From Flavobacterium sp. MC2016-06 (GTDB taxonomy: Bacteria; Bacteroidota; Bacteroidia; Flavobacteriales; Flavobacteriaceae), in NCBI RefSeq assembly GCF_009711165.2, contig NZ_WMID02000017.1, positions 62,001-126,000 on the forward strand: a stretch of 64,000 bases of DNA, read 5' to 3'. The translations under genes and the position numbers were made by a program. Positions 28,001 through 36,680 of the stretch are shown here, piece by piece (positions within the stretch are counted from its first letter, which is position 1; each line of letters starts with the position of its first letter). The notes under the pieces were generated by a model. That model did not search any database. It had not been told where the DNA came from and worked only from the letters and a program-made list of their open reading frames with translations.

Positions 28001-28622
28001 CATTATAATCTCTCAAAACTCGAGCAAAAAATATTAAAGTAATAACAAAAGCAATAGCAAAAGCAGCAATAATTAATACAAAACTATAATTCCCGTAACG
28101 TTCAGAATTATCAATGCGTTCTTTTAAAAGTACTCGCTCTGTATTTTCGATACTTTTAAATTTAATTCGCAATAAATCCATCATTTTTTGGCCTTCTTCA
28201 AGATCAAAATTGACATCCTTATTTTTACCTAATTGTTTTTTTACAACTTGGTTGTGCAAGTATTTAAAAAAGTTCTCGCGAAGTGGTTTTAATTCTTTTA
28301 GTCTTGTCTGCTGTGAAGGGTTATCGATTGTTAATTCATCTAGTTTTTCAAAATATGCGTTAGAAGTTTTTTCGGCTTCATAATGTTCTGTCAGGAAATC
28401 TTTGTTTCCAGTAATCAAATATCCCCGCATACTCGTTTGAGCATCTGTAATAACAGAAGAACCAGCATTTAAATTATAAATAACTTCCTGTGTATGATTT
28501 ACCCAAGAATTACTATTAAGCAAACTTTTTATGCTTAAAAAAGATGCTGTAGAACTAATCATTAAAATCAGCATAGAAACTGATGAACTGACTAATAAAT
28601 TCCTTTTAAAATTGTTGTCCAT
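25053..28622 (-). CDS. Hybrid sensor histidine kinase: CHASE3-HAMP-GAF-HisKA-HATPase-REC-REC-REC
   Basis: The 1189-residue protein has two membrane helices (about 10-32 and 180-200) enclosing a CHASE3 sensor domain (DAQTSMRGYLITGNKDFL). A HAMP segment spans about 200-270 and a GAF domain about 285-430. A Glu-rich coiled coil occupies 435-515, followed by HisKA with His529 in SHELRTPLNSIL, HATPase (GTGLGLSISRELAK), and three receivers with LLDIELP, ILDMGIPD and LLDMMMPNMDG. The three receivers make multi-step phosphorelay likely. It stands in the middle of a cluster with a REC-kinase, a free receiver, CheR and CheB. Confidence 0.94.
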   Translation of the reverse strand: MDNNFKRNLLVSSSVSMLILMISSTASFLSIKSLLNSNSWVNHTQEVIYNLNAGSSVITDAQTSMRGYLITGNKDFLTEHYEAEKTSNAYFEKLDELTIDNPSQQTRLKELKPLRENFFKYLHNQVVKKQLGKNKDVNFDLEEGQKMMDLLRIKFKSIENTERVLLKERIDNSERYGNYSFVLIIAAFAIAFVITLIFFARVLRDYNERTFLQRELEAKDIETANRIEVISAIASNISKGNYDVEIDDNKADTLGALGSSLHEMRDSLKDSFELLSQKQWLQTGVASLNEKMLGDKSIQKLGKDVIEFLCQYTNSSAGVLYVLDGEELAVSGGYSYIPSKNRERIQKGEGLIGQAIVSGKMLELKTLSPNDIQINYALGQIKPTHIVALPLIDFKAEGAVELASIYGFSLLQLEFLNLVANNIAIAVKSTQNRKRVLELLEETKAQSEELQEQHTELEAINAELEAQTEKLQASEEELRVQQEELEQTNEELSERSVLLEEKNTEIQKKSEALELTTRYKSEFLANMSHELRTPLNSILLLSRLLSENNNETMNNEEIEFAKVIQSSGNSLLGLIDEILDLSKIEAGKMDLEFLDVSTKEITDNLWNLFNLVAKEKGIKFEIIAKEAPIVIKTDKMRLEQILKNLISNAIKFTDKGIVSLEIKVDSDDDKIICFIVKDSGIGIPLEKQPLIFEAFQQADGSTKRKYGGTGLGLSISRELAKLLRGEIILHSKVKEGSTFTLCLPVLGFAINKVASDKIPHAEAIDEKVEAKEIKSKYISEVIPQEIEDDRNSISEGDKVILIVEDDINFAKSLLAFTQKKGYKGIVSVRGDYALNFALIYKPIGILLDIELPIKSGWEVLEELKNNSHTKHISVHIMSSHKLKQESLLKGAVDFLDKPVAFDRIPEVFTRIEHIINRESQKVLIIEDNPKHAKALAYFLETYNINSEIKSDVSQGLSALGKEEVDCVILDMGIPDKQAYEILDGVKKNPGLENLPVIVFTGKSLSVKEELKIKKYADSIIVKTAHSYQRMLDEVSLFLHLVEDKKEGDIKKESYKKLNSLNNILLDKKVLIVDDDVRNIYSLTKALEAFKMNVITAFDGKEAIKILDENTDTDVVLLDMMMPNMDGYETAEKIRTNPKFLNLAVIAVTAKAMTGDREKCIKAGASDYITKPVDVDQLLSLLRVWLYDKI

Positions 28623-28648
28623 GCTTTTATTTTAAAATTATTTTATGC

Positions 28649-29857
28649 TTATATTAAAGGAAGTACAATGATAAAACTTGCGCCTTCGCCTAATTTACTT
28701 TTGGCAGTAATTAATCCGTTATGTTTCTCGATAATTTTTTTGGCAATTGCCAGTCCAATTCCCGTTCCTTCATACGTCTGACGATCATTAAGACTCTGAA
28801 AAATAATAAAAATTCTATCCAGATAAATCTCGTCAAAACCAATTCCGTTGTCTTTTACCGTAATTCTGCAGAATTTCCCGTCTGGAGAAACAGGGCTCTC
28901 AAAATCTTTTTCTGCAATCTGTTCAGAAGTAATTTCTATTGCTGGATGAGTTGCATTTCCCGAAAACTTTAAAGCGTTTCCTATCAAATTCTGAAATACC
29001 TGACGCATCTGACTCGGAATACTGCTTACTGTGGGAAGTTCGTTGGTTTTTATTGTGGCATTTTTACGTTCTATAAGATAATCAAAATCAGAAAGTACTT
29101 CTTGCAGCACAATATTTAAATCTGTAGTTTCTGGCTCAACCTGAGAAGAAAGTCTAGAATAAGCCAATAAATCTGTGATAAGAGTCTGCATTCTTTCGGC
29201 AGATTTTATCGTTCTGTCTACATAATCAATTCCTTTCTCGTCTTCTTTTAGATAAAGGTCTTTTATTATTTTGATAAAGATTTGGATTTTCCGAATAGGT
29301 TCGTTTAAATCATGGGAAACAACCCAGGAAAACTGCTGTAATTCGTGATTTCTAAGTTCTAGTTCTTCATTTTTATGAACCAGTTCTTTTGTTCTTTCAG
29401 CAATTTTAATTTCGAGATTATCCTGCGCCTCTTTTCTAATTTTTATTTCTTTAGAAAGCAGCTCTTTTGTAGCTTTTAATTCTCGTTGCTGCTCGTATAA
29501 CTTTAGGAATGTTTTTACTTTTAGAATCAGCAGATCACTGTCTACAGGTTTGGTAATGTATTCTACAGCGCCTGTTTCATATCCTTTAAAAATATATTTT
29601 TTTTCGGTATTAAGTGCCGAGAGAAAAATAACAGGAATGTCTTTTGTTCTTTTGTTCCCCGAAAGAATTTTTACCACTTCAAAACCATCAAGTCCAGGCA
29701 TCTGAACATCCATGATAATAAGACAATAATCGGTTTTTAAAATTTTTTTTAAAGCTTCTTCACCAGATTCTGCTGTGTCTACATCGATATTATGCAGTTC
29801 TAATGTTTTCTTTAAGGCAATAATATTTGCCCGAATATCATCTACAATTAATACCAT
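28649..29857 (-). CDS. Response regulator-histidine kinase fusion (REC-HisKA-HATPase)
   Basis: The 402-residue protein opens with a receiver domain carrying Asp50 in IIMDVQMPGLDGFE. A short coiled coil follows, then HisKA with His182 in SHDLNEPIRKI and an HATPase domain (DNGIGFDEIYLDRIF, GTGIGLAIAKK). It lacks membrane helices, so it is cytoplasmic and probably receives phosphate or a protein signal from a partner kinase. It is the first gene of the minus-strand cluster, 26 nt before the CHASE3 kinase. Its HisKA and HATPase parts resemble those of the multi-PAS kinase at 33250, which shows a shared subfamily. Confidence 0.92.
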   Translation of the reverse strand: MVLIVDDIRANIIALKKTLELHNIDVDTAESGEEALKKILKTDYCLIIMDVQMPGLDGFEVVKILSGNKRTKDIPVIFLSALNTEKKYIFKGYETGAVEYITKPVDSDLLILKVKTFLKLYEQQRELKATKELLSKEIKIRKEAQDNLEIKIAERTKELVHKNEELELRNHELQQFSWVVSHDLNEPIRKIQIFIKIIKDLYLKEDEKGIDYVDRTIKSAERMQTLITDLLAYSRLSSQVEPETTDLNIVLQEVLSDFDYLIERKNATIKTNELPTVSSIPSQMRQVFQNLIGNALKFSGNATHPAIEITSEQIAEKDFESPVSPDGKFCRITVKDNGIGFDEIYLDRIFIIFQSLNDRQTYEGTGIGLAIAKKIIEKHNGLITAKSKLGEGASFIIVLPLI

Positions 29858-30245
29858 GTTGTTTGGAGGCTAAAATGTGGTTATGGGTCAAAATAGAATT
29901 TTAAATTAAAAATATTGTTTGAAAAATTTCCGTTTTTAAAATTGATTAGGCTCTAAAAACTTCGCGGAATCACCAAATTTATAAAAAAAAATATAGTTCG
30001 TTTTCTATCTAAATCAAAAATAGTTACACAATTCCCATATCAGATTCTTAACATTCTGCTCTTTAGCGATGAAGAAATTAATAGGTCTTTTTTATGTTTT
30101 TTACATTGATTTTATTTGAACGTATTTTCAGACATTTAAGGCCATTTTTACTTTATTGAGATAATCTTATTTTTTTTTCGACTATAATTTTCAACCCATA
30201 TTTTCTAATTTAGATAGGATAAAAAACCTCTAAAAATAACAGATT
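29858..30245. other. Divergent intergenic region between kinase cluster and SDR gene
   Basis: In this 388-nt AT-rich gap, CAAATTTA at 29974-29981 reads TAAATTTG on the minus strand, a -7 box match that would give the kinase cluster a leader of about 115 nt. I see no clear plus-strand promoter, small gene, repeat or RNA structure. Confidence 0.4.
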
Positions 30246-31094
30246 ATGGAAAAGAGAAAAACATTTCCAGAACAAAAACAAAAATTACCAGGCAATGAAT
30301 ATCAGATGAATCCTGAACCCGAAATTATGCGCGAAAACTATGTAGGAAGCGGTAAACTTTTAAACAAAGCTGCTTTTATAACTGGGGGTGACAGCGGTAT
30401 TGGACGTAGTGTTGCTGTACATTTTGCTCGTGAAGGCGCTGATGTTGCAATTGTTTATCTAAAAGAAGACAAAGATGCATTGGAAACTAAAGCTATGGTA
30501 GAAAAAGAAGGACAGCAATGTCTTATTATAAGCGGTGATTTGAAAGATGAAAAGTTTTGCAAAGCCGCAGTCAAAAAATGTTATTCTTTATTTAAGAAAA
30601 TAAACATCATTGTTAATAATGCGGCTGTACAATTTCCTCAAACTGAATTGGAAAAAATAACTGCAGCACAGCTTCACAAAACTTTTGAAACCAATATTTA
30701 CCCGTATTTCTATATTACAAAAGCAGCGTTGCCTTATCTAAAAGAAGGCGACACTATTATCAATACAAGTTCTGTTACAGCATATCGAGGCAGTGACCAT
30801 TTGGTTGATTATTCGAGTACCAAAGGCGCTATTGTAAGTTTTACGAGATCATTATCGACTATGCTGGCAAAACGCAAAATAAGAGTAAATGGCGTTGCGC
30901 CTGGTCCAATCTGGACGCCGTTGATCGTTGCTAGTTTTGATAAAATTTCTGATTTCGGAAAAGATAATCCGATGGAAAGACCTGGACAGCCTTCTGAAGT
31001 TGCACCTGCTTATGTATTTTTGGCTTGTGAAGACAGCAGTTATATTACTGGACAATTTATTCATATTAATGGCGGTGAACTTGTTGGTGCATAA
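30246..31094 (+). CDS. SDR-family oxidoreductase (YghA/GSP39-like)
   Basis: The 282-residue protein has the cofactor site TGGDSGIGR (from residue 46), the VNNAA strand motif and the catalytic Tyr-x3-Lys at 189-193 (YSSTK). It ends with the family's ITGQFIHINGGELV. The approximately 40-residue N-terminal extension with PEP-like spacing (PEQKQKLPGNEYQMNPEPE) is typical of the stress-induced YghA/GSP39 type of SDR rather than of fatty-acid reductases. The substrate is unknown; an alcohol or aldehyde is likely. The SemiSWEET gene follows after 12 nt, which suggests an operon. Confidence 0.9.
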   Translation: MEKRKTFPEQKQKLPGNEYQMNPEPEIMRENYVGSGKLLNKAAFITGGDSGIGRSVAVHFAREGADVAIVYLKEDKDALETKAMVEKEGQQCLIISGDLKDEKFCKAAVKKCYSLFKKINIIVNNAAVQFPQTELEKITAAQLHKTFETNIYPYFYITKAALPYLKEGDTIINTSSVTAYRGSDHLVDYSSTKGAIVSFTRSLSTMLAKRKIRVNGVAPGPIWTPLIVASFDKISDFGKDNPMERPGQPSEVAPAYVFLACEDSSYITGQFIHINGGELVGA

Positions 31095-31106
31095 TAAAAA
31101 CGATTT

Positions 31107-31367
31107 ATGGACTACATTGATATAATTGGACTTTTTGCTGGTGCCTGCATTACAATTTCTGTAATTCCACAAATTATAAAAGTCTGGAAAACCAAGAAGG
31201 TAAAAGAAATTTCGCTTAAAATGTTTGGCATTCTAACTTTCGGAATCGCCATCTGGATTGTTTATGGCATCTTAAAAAATGATTTGCCTATTATTATTAC
31301 CAACTGTATTTCGCTGTTTCTAAATCTTATCATGGTTTACTTTATTATTTATTATGAAAAAGAATAA
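31107..31367 (+). CDS. SemiSWEET-type small sugar transporter (PQ-loop, 3 TM)
   Basis: The 86-residue protein has three membrane helices. The first carries the PQ motif (SVIPQIIKVWKTK, Pro21-Gln22) and FGIAIWIVYGI contributes the second. Bacterial SemiSWEETs form dimers that pass sugars down a gradient. It is placed 12 nt after the SDR gene in the same direction. A strong bidirectional terminator follows at 31561. Confidence 0.9.
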   Translation: MDYIDIIGLFAGACITISVIPQIIKVWKTKKVKEISLKMFGILTFGIAIWIVYGILKNDLPIIITNCISLFLNLIMVYFIIYYEKE

Positions 31368-31407
31368 TTTTTCATAATTTCCAATTAAAAGAAATCTGTG
31401 TAAATCA

Positions 31408-31437
31408 GCGTCTTCGCGATAGCGAATCAGTTTCATC
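31408..31437. repeat. Dispersed 30-bp repeat, second copy at 48605 in opposite orientation
   Basis: The 30 bases at 31408-31437 are identical to the reverse complement of 48605-48634; the shared core reads GATTCGCTATCGCGAAGACGC in the orientation of the second copy. The site also forms part of a larger imperfect inverted repeat reaching 31515 (GCGTCTT at 31408 opposite AAGACGC near 31494). Confidence 0.85.
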
Positions 31438-31560
31438 CGTGTTCTATATCCAGCATTTAAATTGTGACACTGATCAAACGGATTTACTTCGTAAAGACGC
31501 TGATAAAAACGGATTTTTTTTATGACTGTTAGTGTCTATTCTTAGAAAAGTTATAAATGT

Positions 31561-31588
31561 AAAAAACAGCTCATAAAAGCTGTTTTTT
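31561..31588. terminator. Bidirectional Rho-independent terminator
   Basis: AAAAAACAGCT (31561-31571) and AGCTGTTTTTT (31578-31588) form an 11-bp stem with a 6-nt loop between the convergent SemiSWEET and AraC-like genes. A and T runs on each side allow it to work in both directions. Confidence 0.9.
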
Positions 31589-31615
31589 GGAAAGTGAGAT
31601 AGTATGGTTGGCTTA

Positions 31616-32449
31616 CTAGCTAGCTAATTTTTGTTGGTATTGTTTGTATGATAAATGGTATTTTTCTTTATTGAAAAGACGCGGCATTAAATTTCGTCTT
31701 GCAGATCCTGCGGCATGAAGCATTTCTGAAAAATTCATTGTCGATATTCTTTTAATCTCATTGATTTGTCTAACTGCCAAATTTACAATTGGATCAAATG
31801 TGTTTAGATAATTATAACTATGCTGCGCTATCTCAAACTCTAAAACTTCTTTTAGTATACTTTTCATAAGTAGATAACGCACTGTTCCTTTTTGCGGAAT
31901 TGCATTTAATTCTTGAAATTTTTCGTTTACTTTAGAATTCTGCACTCCCATAAAAATGTAATTCCCAGACTCGTGAATGAATTTTTTTCTTAACTCTGAA
32001 GTAAAATCAGCAGCTTGATCTTTTGCATTAACAAATGTTGGAACTCCTATTACAGAAAACTGAATGTGTTTGTGACTCTCAAAAGATAATACACTATTAA
32101 TTGCTGATGTATTACTTACAATAGCGGCATGTTTTTCTTTTATTCTTTTTGTTTCGCCATTTGCACCAAAACTATGTGCAAAATGACCTTTTGTACAATA
32201 AGAAAAAAATACGGGCGCACATGGATTAGATTCTATGCTTAAAATTACATCATCATAAAATGTAAGATCAAAATTGAGATACGTCATTTCTTTTTCAAAA
32301 CTTGCACCGCTAATAGTACCTTTTGCCCATTTTGATTTTATTGTTAATTTATATTCGTTTGCTGTAGACGTTAATTCTCCGCCAAAACTATCTTTAAGTT
32401 CATTAAAAATAGTATCAAATCCTCCTGTATTTAAGTATAGTTTTCTCAT
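31616..32449 (-). CDS. AraC-like protein with a single visible helix-turn-helix
   Basis: The 277-residue protein has an N-terminal region of about 190 residues (MRKLYLNTGGFDTIFNELKD) and a C-terminal helical part. NFSEMLHAAGSARRNLMPR and LFNKEKYHLSYKQYQQKL follow the pattern of one AraC-type HTH and its trailing helix. AraC proteins normally carry two HTH units of about 100 residues in total; here only about 65 residues follow the sensor part. The protein may bind DNA as a dimer through one HTH, or may be a degenerate regulator. It is monocistronic and ends at the shared terminator with the SemiSWEET gene. Confidence 0.55.
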   Translation of the reverse strand: MRKLYLNTGGFDTIFNELKDSFGGELTSTANEYKLTIKSKWAKGTISGASFEKEMTYLNFDLTFYDDVILSIESNPCAPVFFSYCTKGHFAHSFGANGETKRIKEKHAAIVSNTSAINSVLSFESHKHIQFSVIGVPTFVNAKDQAADFTSELRKKFIHESGNYIFMGVQNSKVNEKFQELNAIPQKGTVRYLLMKSILKEVLEFEIAQHSYNYLNTFDPIVNLAVRQINEIKRISTMNFSEMLHAAGSARRNLMPRLFNKEKYHLSYKQYQQKLAS

Positions 32450-32652
32450 TTTGGTTTGGTTTATGCAAAGTGGTTAGTACATATTTACGTACAAAATCAA
32501 ACTTTGGTTTTTATCTTTATTTCTATAATTCAAATTTCGCAAATATTGCTAATCAAATTATTACAGAATTTCAGCGAGATATTTCATAATTAAAATCTTA
32601 CCTTAAAAAGCAGTGATTTAAAATTAAACGTGTTAGGTCTGGCATTGAAACT

Positions 32653-32691
32653 GAAAAAGCAGCTGCTCCAGATAAATCTGGCACAGCTGCT
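32653..32691 (-). terminator. Rho-independent terminator for the 32726 gene (minus strand)
   Basis: AGCAGCTG (32658-32665) pairs with CAGCTGCT (32684-32691) and CCAGAT (32668-32673) with ATCTGG (32676-32681), with 2-nt internal and end loops. On the minus strand the stem is followed by TTTTT (32653-32657). Confidence 0.75.
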
Positions 32692-32725
32692 CATCAGCAA
32701 AATAAAAATATCAATCTATTTTATT

Positions 32726-33067
32726 TTAAGTAAGTTCATTTACATCGGCATTTTTAGAATAATTTTCTTCTGGAATATCTTTAAAGAATTCGGCTTCTTC
32801 TAAATCTGCCGTTGGCCCGTATCCTAATAAGTGTGTTCCTTTTTTCTGATCGCTTGTTTCTATAACATACAAGATCGACATATCATCTGGATCACTCATT
32901 CCTTCGTAACGATGATGCGCAACAATAAAAATTTCGTCTGGCTTATATCCATATTTTGTTTCTGAATCTATTAAGCAGTCATTTTGGAATAAGTAATTAA
33001 CAGTGTAGCCTTCGTCTTGGTATTTTTTTATATAGTCGATTTCGTGTTTTGAAAGTTCTTTTTTCAT
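32726..33067 (-). CDS. Small conserved protein of unknown function, of the family often mislabelled phosphoribosylpyrophosphate synthetase
   Basis: The 113-residue soluble protein contains GYTVNYLFQNDCL, HHRYEGMSDPDDMSILYVIE and LLGYGPTADLEEAEFF. This arrangement (a YT..F..CL block, then an EGMS.P.D block, then G..Y..D) matches, as far as I recall, a small Bacteroidota family that databases often label phosphoribosylpyrophosphate synthetase. It is far too short for such an enzyme (about 310 residues) and has no PRPP motif. The function is unknown. It is monocistronic with its own terminator. Confidence 0.6.
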   Translation of the reverse strand: MKKELSKHEIDYIKKYQDEGYTVNYLFQNDCLIDSETKYGYKPDEIFIVAHHRYEGMSDPDDMSILYVIETSDQKKGTHLLGYGPTADLEEAEFFKDIPEENYSKNADVNELT

Positions 33068-33249
33068 GATTTCTATGCGTTAAGATTGTTTGAATCTATT
33101 CTTTATTCAAATTTCATCATAGTAACCAAATAAGTTTAACTCTAATGATTTAATTTTTATCTCATTCAAGAAAATGAAATTATATGTATATTTATTTTAC
33201 TAATTTTAACAAGATAATAAATCAATAATTAGAAACAAACAGGTTTTAA

Positions 33250-36200
33250 ATGGAGAATACAAGTCAAGATTTCCTTGCAAATGGAGGCGAAATGGGCAGA
33301 TTAACGCGTGATAAAGATTGGAGTAAAACTCCCGTTGGTCCTGTTGAATTGTGGCCTCAAAGCCTACGTACTACATTGGGAATTTTATTAAACTCAAAAT
33401 TCCCCATGTTTTTATTTTGGGGACCTGAACATATTTGTTTTTATAATGATGCTTATCGCCCTAGTCTTGGAAATGATGGTAAACATCCTGCTATTTTAGG
33501 ACAGAAAGGTGCCGACTTCTGGGAGGAAATTTGGTATTTTATTAAACCTCTTATAGATCAGGTTCTCACTCAAGGTGAAGCAACTTGGCATGAAGACCAA
33601 TATTTACCTATATATCGTAATGGAAAAATGGAAGATGTTTACTGGACTTTTAGCTATAGTCCTGTAAATGATGAATCTGGAAAAACTACTGGGGTTTTGG
33701 TAATTTGTAATGAAACTACAGATAAGGTAAAACTGGTAAAAAAGCTGGAAAATAGTAATACGCAGTTTCTTAATAGTATTTTGCAGACACCAAGTGCAAT
33801 GTGCGTTTTTAGAGGCTCAGCTTTTGTGGTTGAAATTGCCAACAAATACATGCTCGAATTGTGGGGAAGAGAAGAATATGAAGTTTTAAATAAACCCATT
33901 TTTGAGGCTCTGCCCGAAGTAAAAGGACAAGGTTTGGAACTTATACTTGAAAATGTTTATGCTAGTGGTGAAAAATTTGAAGCGCACGAACGTCCTGTAA
34001 ACATAACTCGCAACGGTAAAATAGAAAATACGTACATTAATTTTGTTTATGAAGCATTAAAGGAACCTGACGGAACTATTTCTGGAATTGTAGCTGTTGC
34101 CAATGATGTTACGGCACAAGTTAATGCCCGAATTGTGGTTGAAGAAAGCGAGAAGAAATTTAGAAATACAGTAAAACAAGTGCCGCTTGGAATTGCAATT
34201 CTAAAAGGAGAAAAGTTAGTGATTGAAATGGTTAATACTTCTTATCTTCAATTTGTCGATAAGAAAGAAAAAGAGATCTTAGGCAAACCTATAGTCAATT
34301 CTTTTCCCGAAGCCAAAGAGAGTCTTTATCCGCTGCTTGTAAAAGTTTATGAAGATGGAATTCCTTATGCTGCTGATGAACTTCCGGTAATATTAAACCG
34401 CCACGGAAAACAAGAAACCTGTTATTTAAATTTGGTTTTTCATCCTTTAAGAGAAGAAAACAACACCGTATCTGGTGTAATAATTGTGGCTTATGAGGTT
34501 ACTGAAGAAGTAAATGCAAGACATCTTCTTACTGAAAGCGAAAATGCTTTTAGAAAACTAGTAATGGACTCTCCTATTGCAATGGCCGTTTTTAGAGGTA
34601 AAAACCATATTATAGAAATGGCAAATATGACTATGATGGGAATTTGGCAAAAAAACGAAGAGGAAACTTTTGGTAAACCTTTACTAGAAATATTTCCTGA
34701 ATTAATAGAACAAAAATATCCCGAATTACTGGATGAAGTTTTTGTAAAAGGAAAAATTGTAAAAGAAAAAGAATCTATTGCGTATGTAGCCATAAAAGGG
34801 AAACTTGAAAAATATTATCTCGATTATCAATATACTCCTTTGTTTGAAAAAGATGGCAAGATATCTGGCATAATGATTACCGTAAATGATGTTACAGATA
34901 AAGTTGTTGCAAGAAAAAAAGTGGAAGATGCTGAACAAAGAGCTCGATTGGCAGCCGAAATTGCCGAAATTGCAACTTGGGATCTAGATGTTCTGACGCA
35001 GGAAATGATTTATTCTGATAATCTACTTACCATTTTTGGGTTTGAAAAAGAAATAAAACTAACTCGTGCACAGATTTTCAATCAAATGCATCCAGATGAT
35101 CTTCATATTTTAGACGAAGCTTATAAACTGGCTCTAAAAACAAGTATCTATAAATACGAATCCCGGATTATAAAAAAAGACAATTCTATTGCATGGATTA
35201 AAGCGCATGGTAAAATATTTTTTGATGAAAATGGAATTCCCATAAAGATGCTTGGAACTGTTTTGGATATTACAGATGAAAAAAATCTTCAGCAGGTATT
35301 GATGAAAAGTGAAGAAAAATTTAGGCTTCTCGCCGATTCTATGCCGCAGCACATTTGGACAAGTGATCCTTTGGGAAATCTCAATTATTTTAATCAATCT
35401 GTTTACACATATTCGGGAATTCCGATAGCGGAAATTTCTAAAAATGGCTGGCTCCAAATCGTTCATCCCGAAGATCGAGAAATCAATATAAGCAGTTGGC
35501 TTGAAGCGATTAAAACTGGAAATGATTTTTTACTCGAACATCGTTTTAGACGTCATGACGGACAATACAGATGGCAGTTAAGCCGTGCTATTGCTCAAAA
35601 AGACGAATTTGGCACTATACAAATGTGGGTTGGTACGAGTACAGATATTGAGGATCAGAAGAATTTTGCAACAAAATTGGAAAATGAAGTTTCTGAACGT
35701 ACTGCCGAATTAGAGCAAAAAAATAAAGACCTCATCAATATGAATATCGAACTGCAGTCTTTTGCTTATATCTCTAGTCATGATTTGCAGGAACCGCTTC
35801 GTAAAATTCAAACTTTTGCAAGTCGATTAACAGAATTAGACGAGCAGAATATTTCGGCGAAAGCCAAAACTTATTTAAGCCGTATTGAAGTTGCCGCTAA
35901 ACGTATGCAGACTTTAATACAAGACCTTCTTACCTATTCTAGAACAAATTCTGCCGAGAGAATATTTGTAAAAACCAACTTGGATGAAATTGCCGAAGAA
36001 GTGAAAAATGATTTTTCTGAACGTATTGAAGAAACTAAGGCTGTTGTTAATTTTCATCCTTTGGGAGAAGTTACTGTAATGCCTTTTCAGATTAGACAGC
36101 TTTTACACAACATAATTGGGAATGCTTTGAAATTCTCTAAAAAAGACAAAACTCCTTATATCGAAATTAGTGCTGAAAGAATTAAAGGCAGTCAATTAAA

Positions 36201-36453
36201 ATTTCCTGTAGATTATCCAGACAAAACGTATTATTGCCTTAAAATTTCGGATAATGGTATTGGCTTTGACTCTGAATACAAAGAGCGAATCTTTGAAGTT
36301 TTTCAGCGTTTAAACACCCAAAGCGAGTTTTTAGGAACTGGAATCGGCCTTGCGATTGTAAAGAAAATAGTCGAAAATCACAAAGGAGTAATCACTGCAG
36401 ATAGTAAAAAAGGAAAAGGCGCCACCTTTGAAATTTTCCTGCCTGAGCTGTAG
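33250..36453 (+). CDS. Multi-PAS sensor histidine kinase (about six PAS domains)
   Basis: The 1067-residue protein has no membrane helix, so it is cytoplasmic. The first PAS (about 20-155) includes WPQSLRTTLGILLNSKFPMF. Three related PAS units follow (about 170-560, each with a GTISGIV- or GKISGIM-type strand), then two PAS_3-type units (TWDLDVLTQEMIYSDNLL near 570; FRLLADSMPQHIWTSDPLG near 690). A short coiled coil leads to HisKA with His near 844 in SSHDLQEPLRKIQTF, and HATPase (DNGIGFDSEYKERIF, GTGIGLAIVKK). It has no receiver. The stand-alone receiver at 36741-37172, encoded convergently, is a likely partner. The repeated PAS units suggest internal duplication. Confidence 0.93.
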   Translation: MENTSQDFLANGGEMGRLTRDKDWSKTPVGPVELWPQSLRTTLGILLNSKFPMFLFWGPEHICFYNDAYRPSLGNDGKHPAILGQKGADFWEEIWYFIKPLIDQVLTQGEATWHEDQYLPIYRNGKMEDVYWTFSYSPVNDESGKTTGVLVICNETTDKVKLVKKLENSNTQFLNSILQTPSAMCVFRGSAFVVEIANKYMLELWGREEYEVLNKPIFEALPEVKGQGLELILENVYASGEKFEAHERPVNITRNGKIENTYINFVYEALKEPDGTISGIVAVANDVTAQVNARIVVEESEKKFRNTVKQVPLGIAILKGEKLVIEMVNTSYLQFVDKKEKEILGKPIVNSFPEAKESLYPLLVKVYEDGIPYAADELPVILNRHGKQETCYLNLVFHPLREENNTVSGVIIVAYEVTEEVNARHLLTESENAFRKLVMDSPIAMAVFRGKNHIIEMANMTMMGIWQKNEEETFGKPLLEIFPELIEQKYPELLDEVFVKGKIVKEKESIAYVAIKGKLEKYYLDYQYTPLFEKDGKISGIMITVNDVTDKVVARKKVEDAEQRARLAAEIAEIATWDLDVLTQEMIYSDNLLTIFGFEKEIKLTRAQIFNQMHPDDLHILDEAYKLALKTSIYKYESRIIKKDNSIAWIKAHGKIFFDENGIPIKMLGTVLDITDEKNLQQVLMKSEEKFRLLADSMPQHIWTSDPLGNLNYFNQSVYTYSGIPIAEISKNGWLQIVHPEDREINISSWLEAIKTGNDFLLEHRFRRHDGQYRWQLSRAIAQKDEFGTIQMWVGTSTDIEDQKNFATKLENEVSERTAELEQKNKDLINMNIELQSFAYISSHDLQEPLRKIQTFASRLTELDEQNISAKAKTYLSRIEVAAKRMQTLIQDLLTYSRTNSAERIFVKTNLDEIAEEVKNDFSERIEETKAVVNFHPLGEVTVMPFQIRQLLHNIIGNALKFSKKDKTPYIEISAERIKGSQLKFPVDYPDKTYYCLKISDNGIGFDSEYKERIFEVFQRLNTQSEFLGTGIGLAIVKKIVENHKGVITADSKKGKGATFEIFLPEL

Positions 36454-36516
36454 GTTTTTAAACCATATAAGTTATATAAGTCCATTTAAACTTGACTTAA
36501 AGTAAATTAAGACTAT

Positions 36517-36557
36517 AAAAAAATACCCAGTTCACTAAAGGAACTGGGTATTTTTTT
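36517..36557. terminator. Bidirectional terminator, copy 1
   Basis: An A-run plus TACCCAGTTC (to 36533) pairs with GAACTGGGTA plus a T-run (36541-36557), with a 7-nt loop. It serves the kinase (plus) and the receiver (minus) genes. Confidence 0.9.
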
Positions 36558-36641
36558 GCGTGATATATAAGACTTACTTGAATGGACTTATATAAGTTAT
36601 ATAAGTCCATTTAAACTTGACTTAAAGTAAATTAAGACTAT

Positions 36642-36680
36642 AAAAAATACCCAGTTCACTAAAAGAACTGGGTATTTTTT
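36642..36680. terminator. Bidirectional terminator, copy 2 (duplicate)
   Basis: This is the same stem as at 36517-36557 within the second 125-bp unit, with one loop base changed. Having two copies should make read-through between the convergent genes very rare. Confidence 0.9.
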
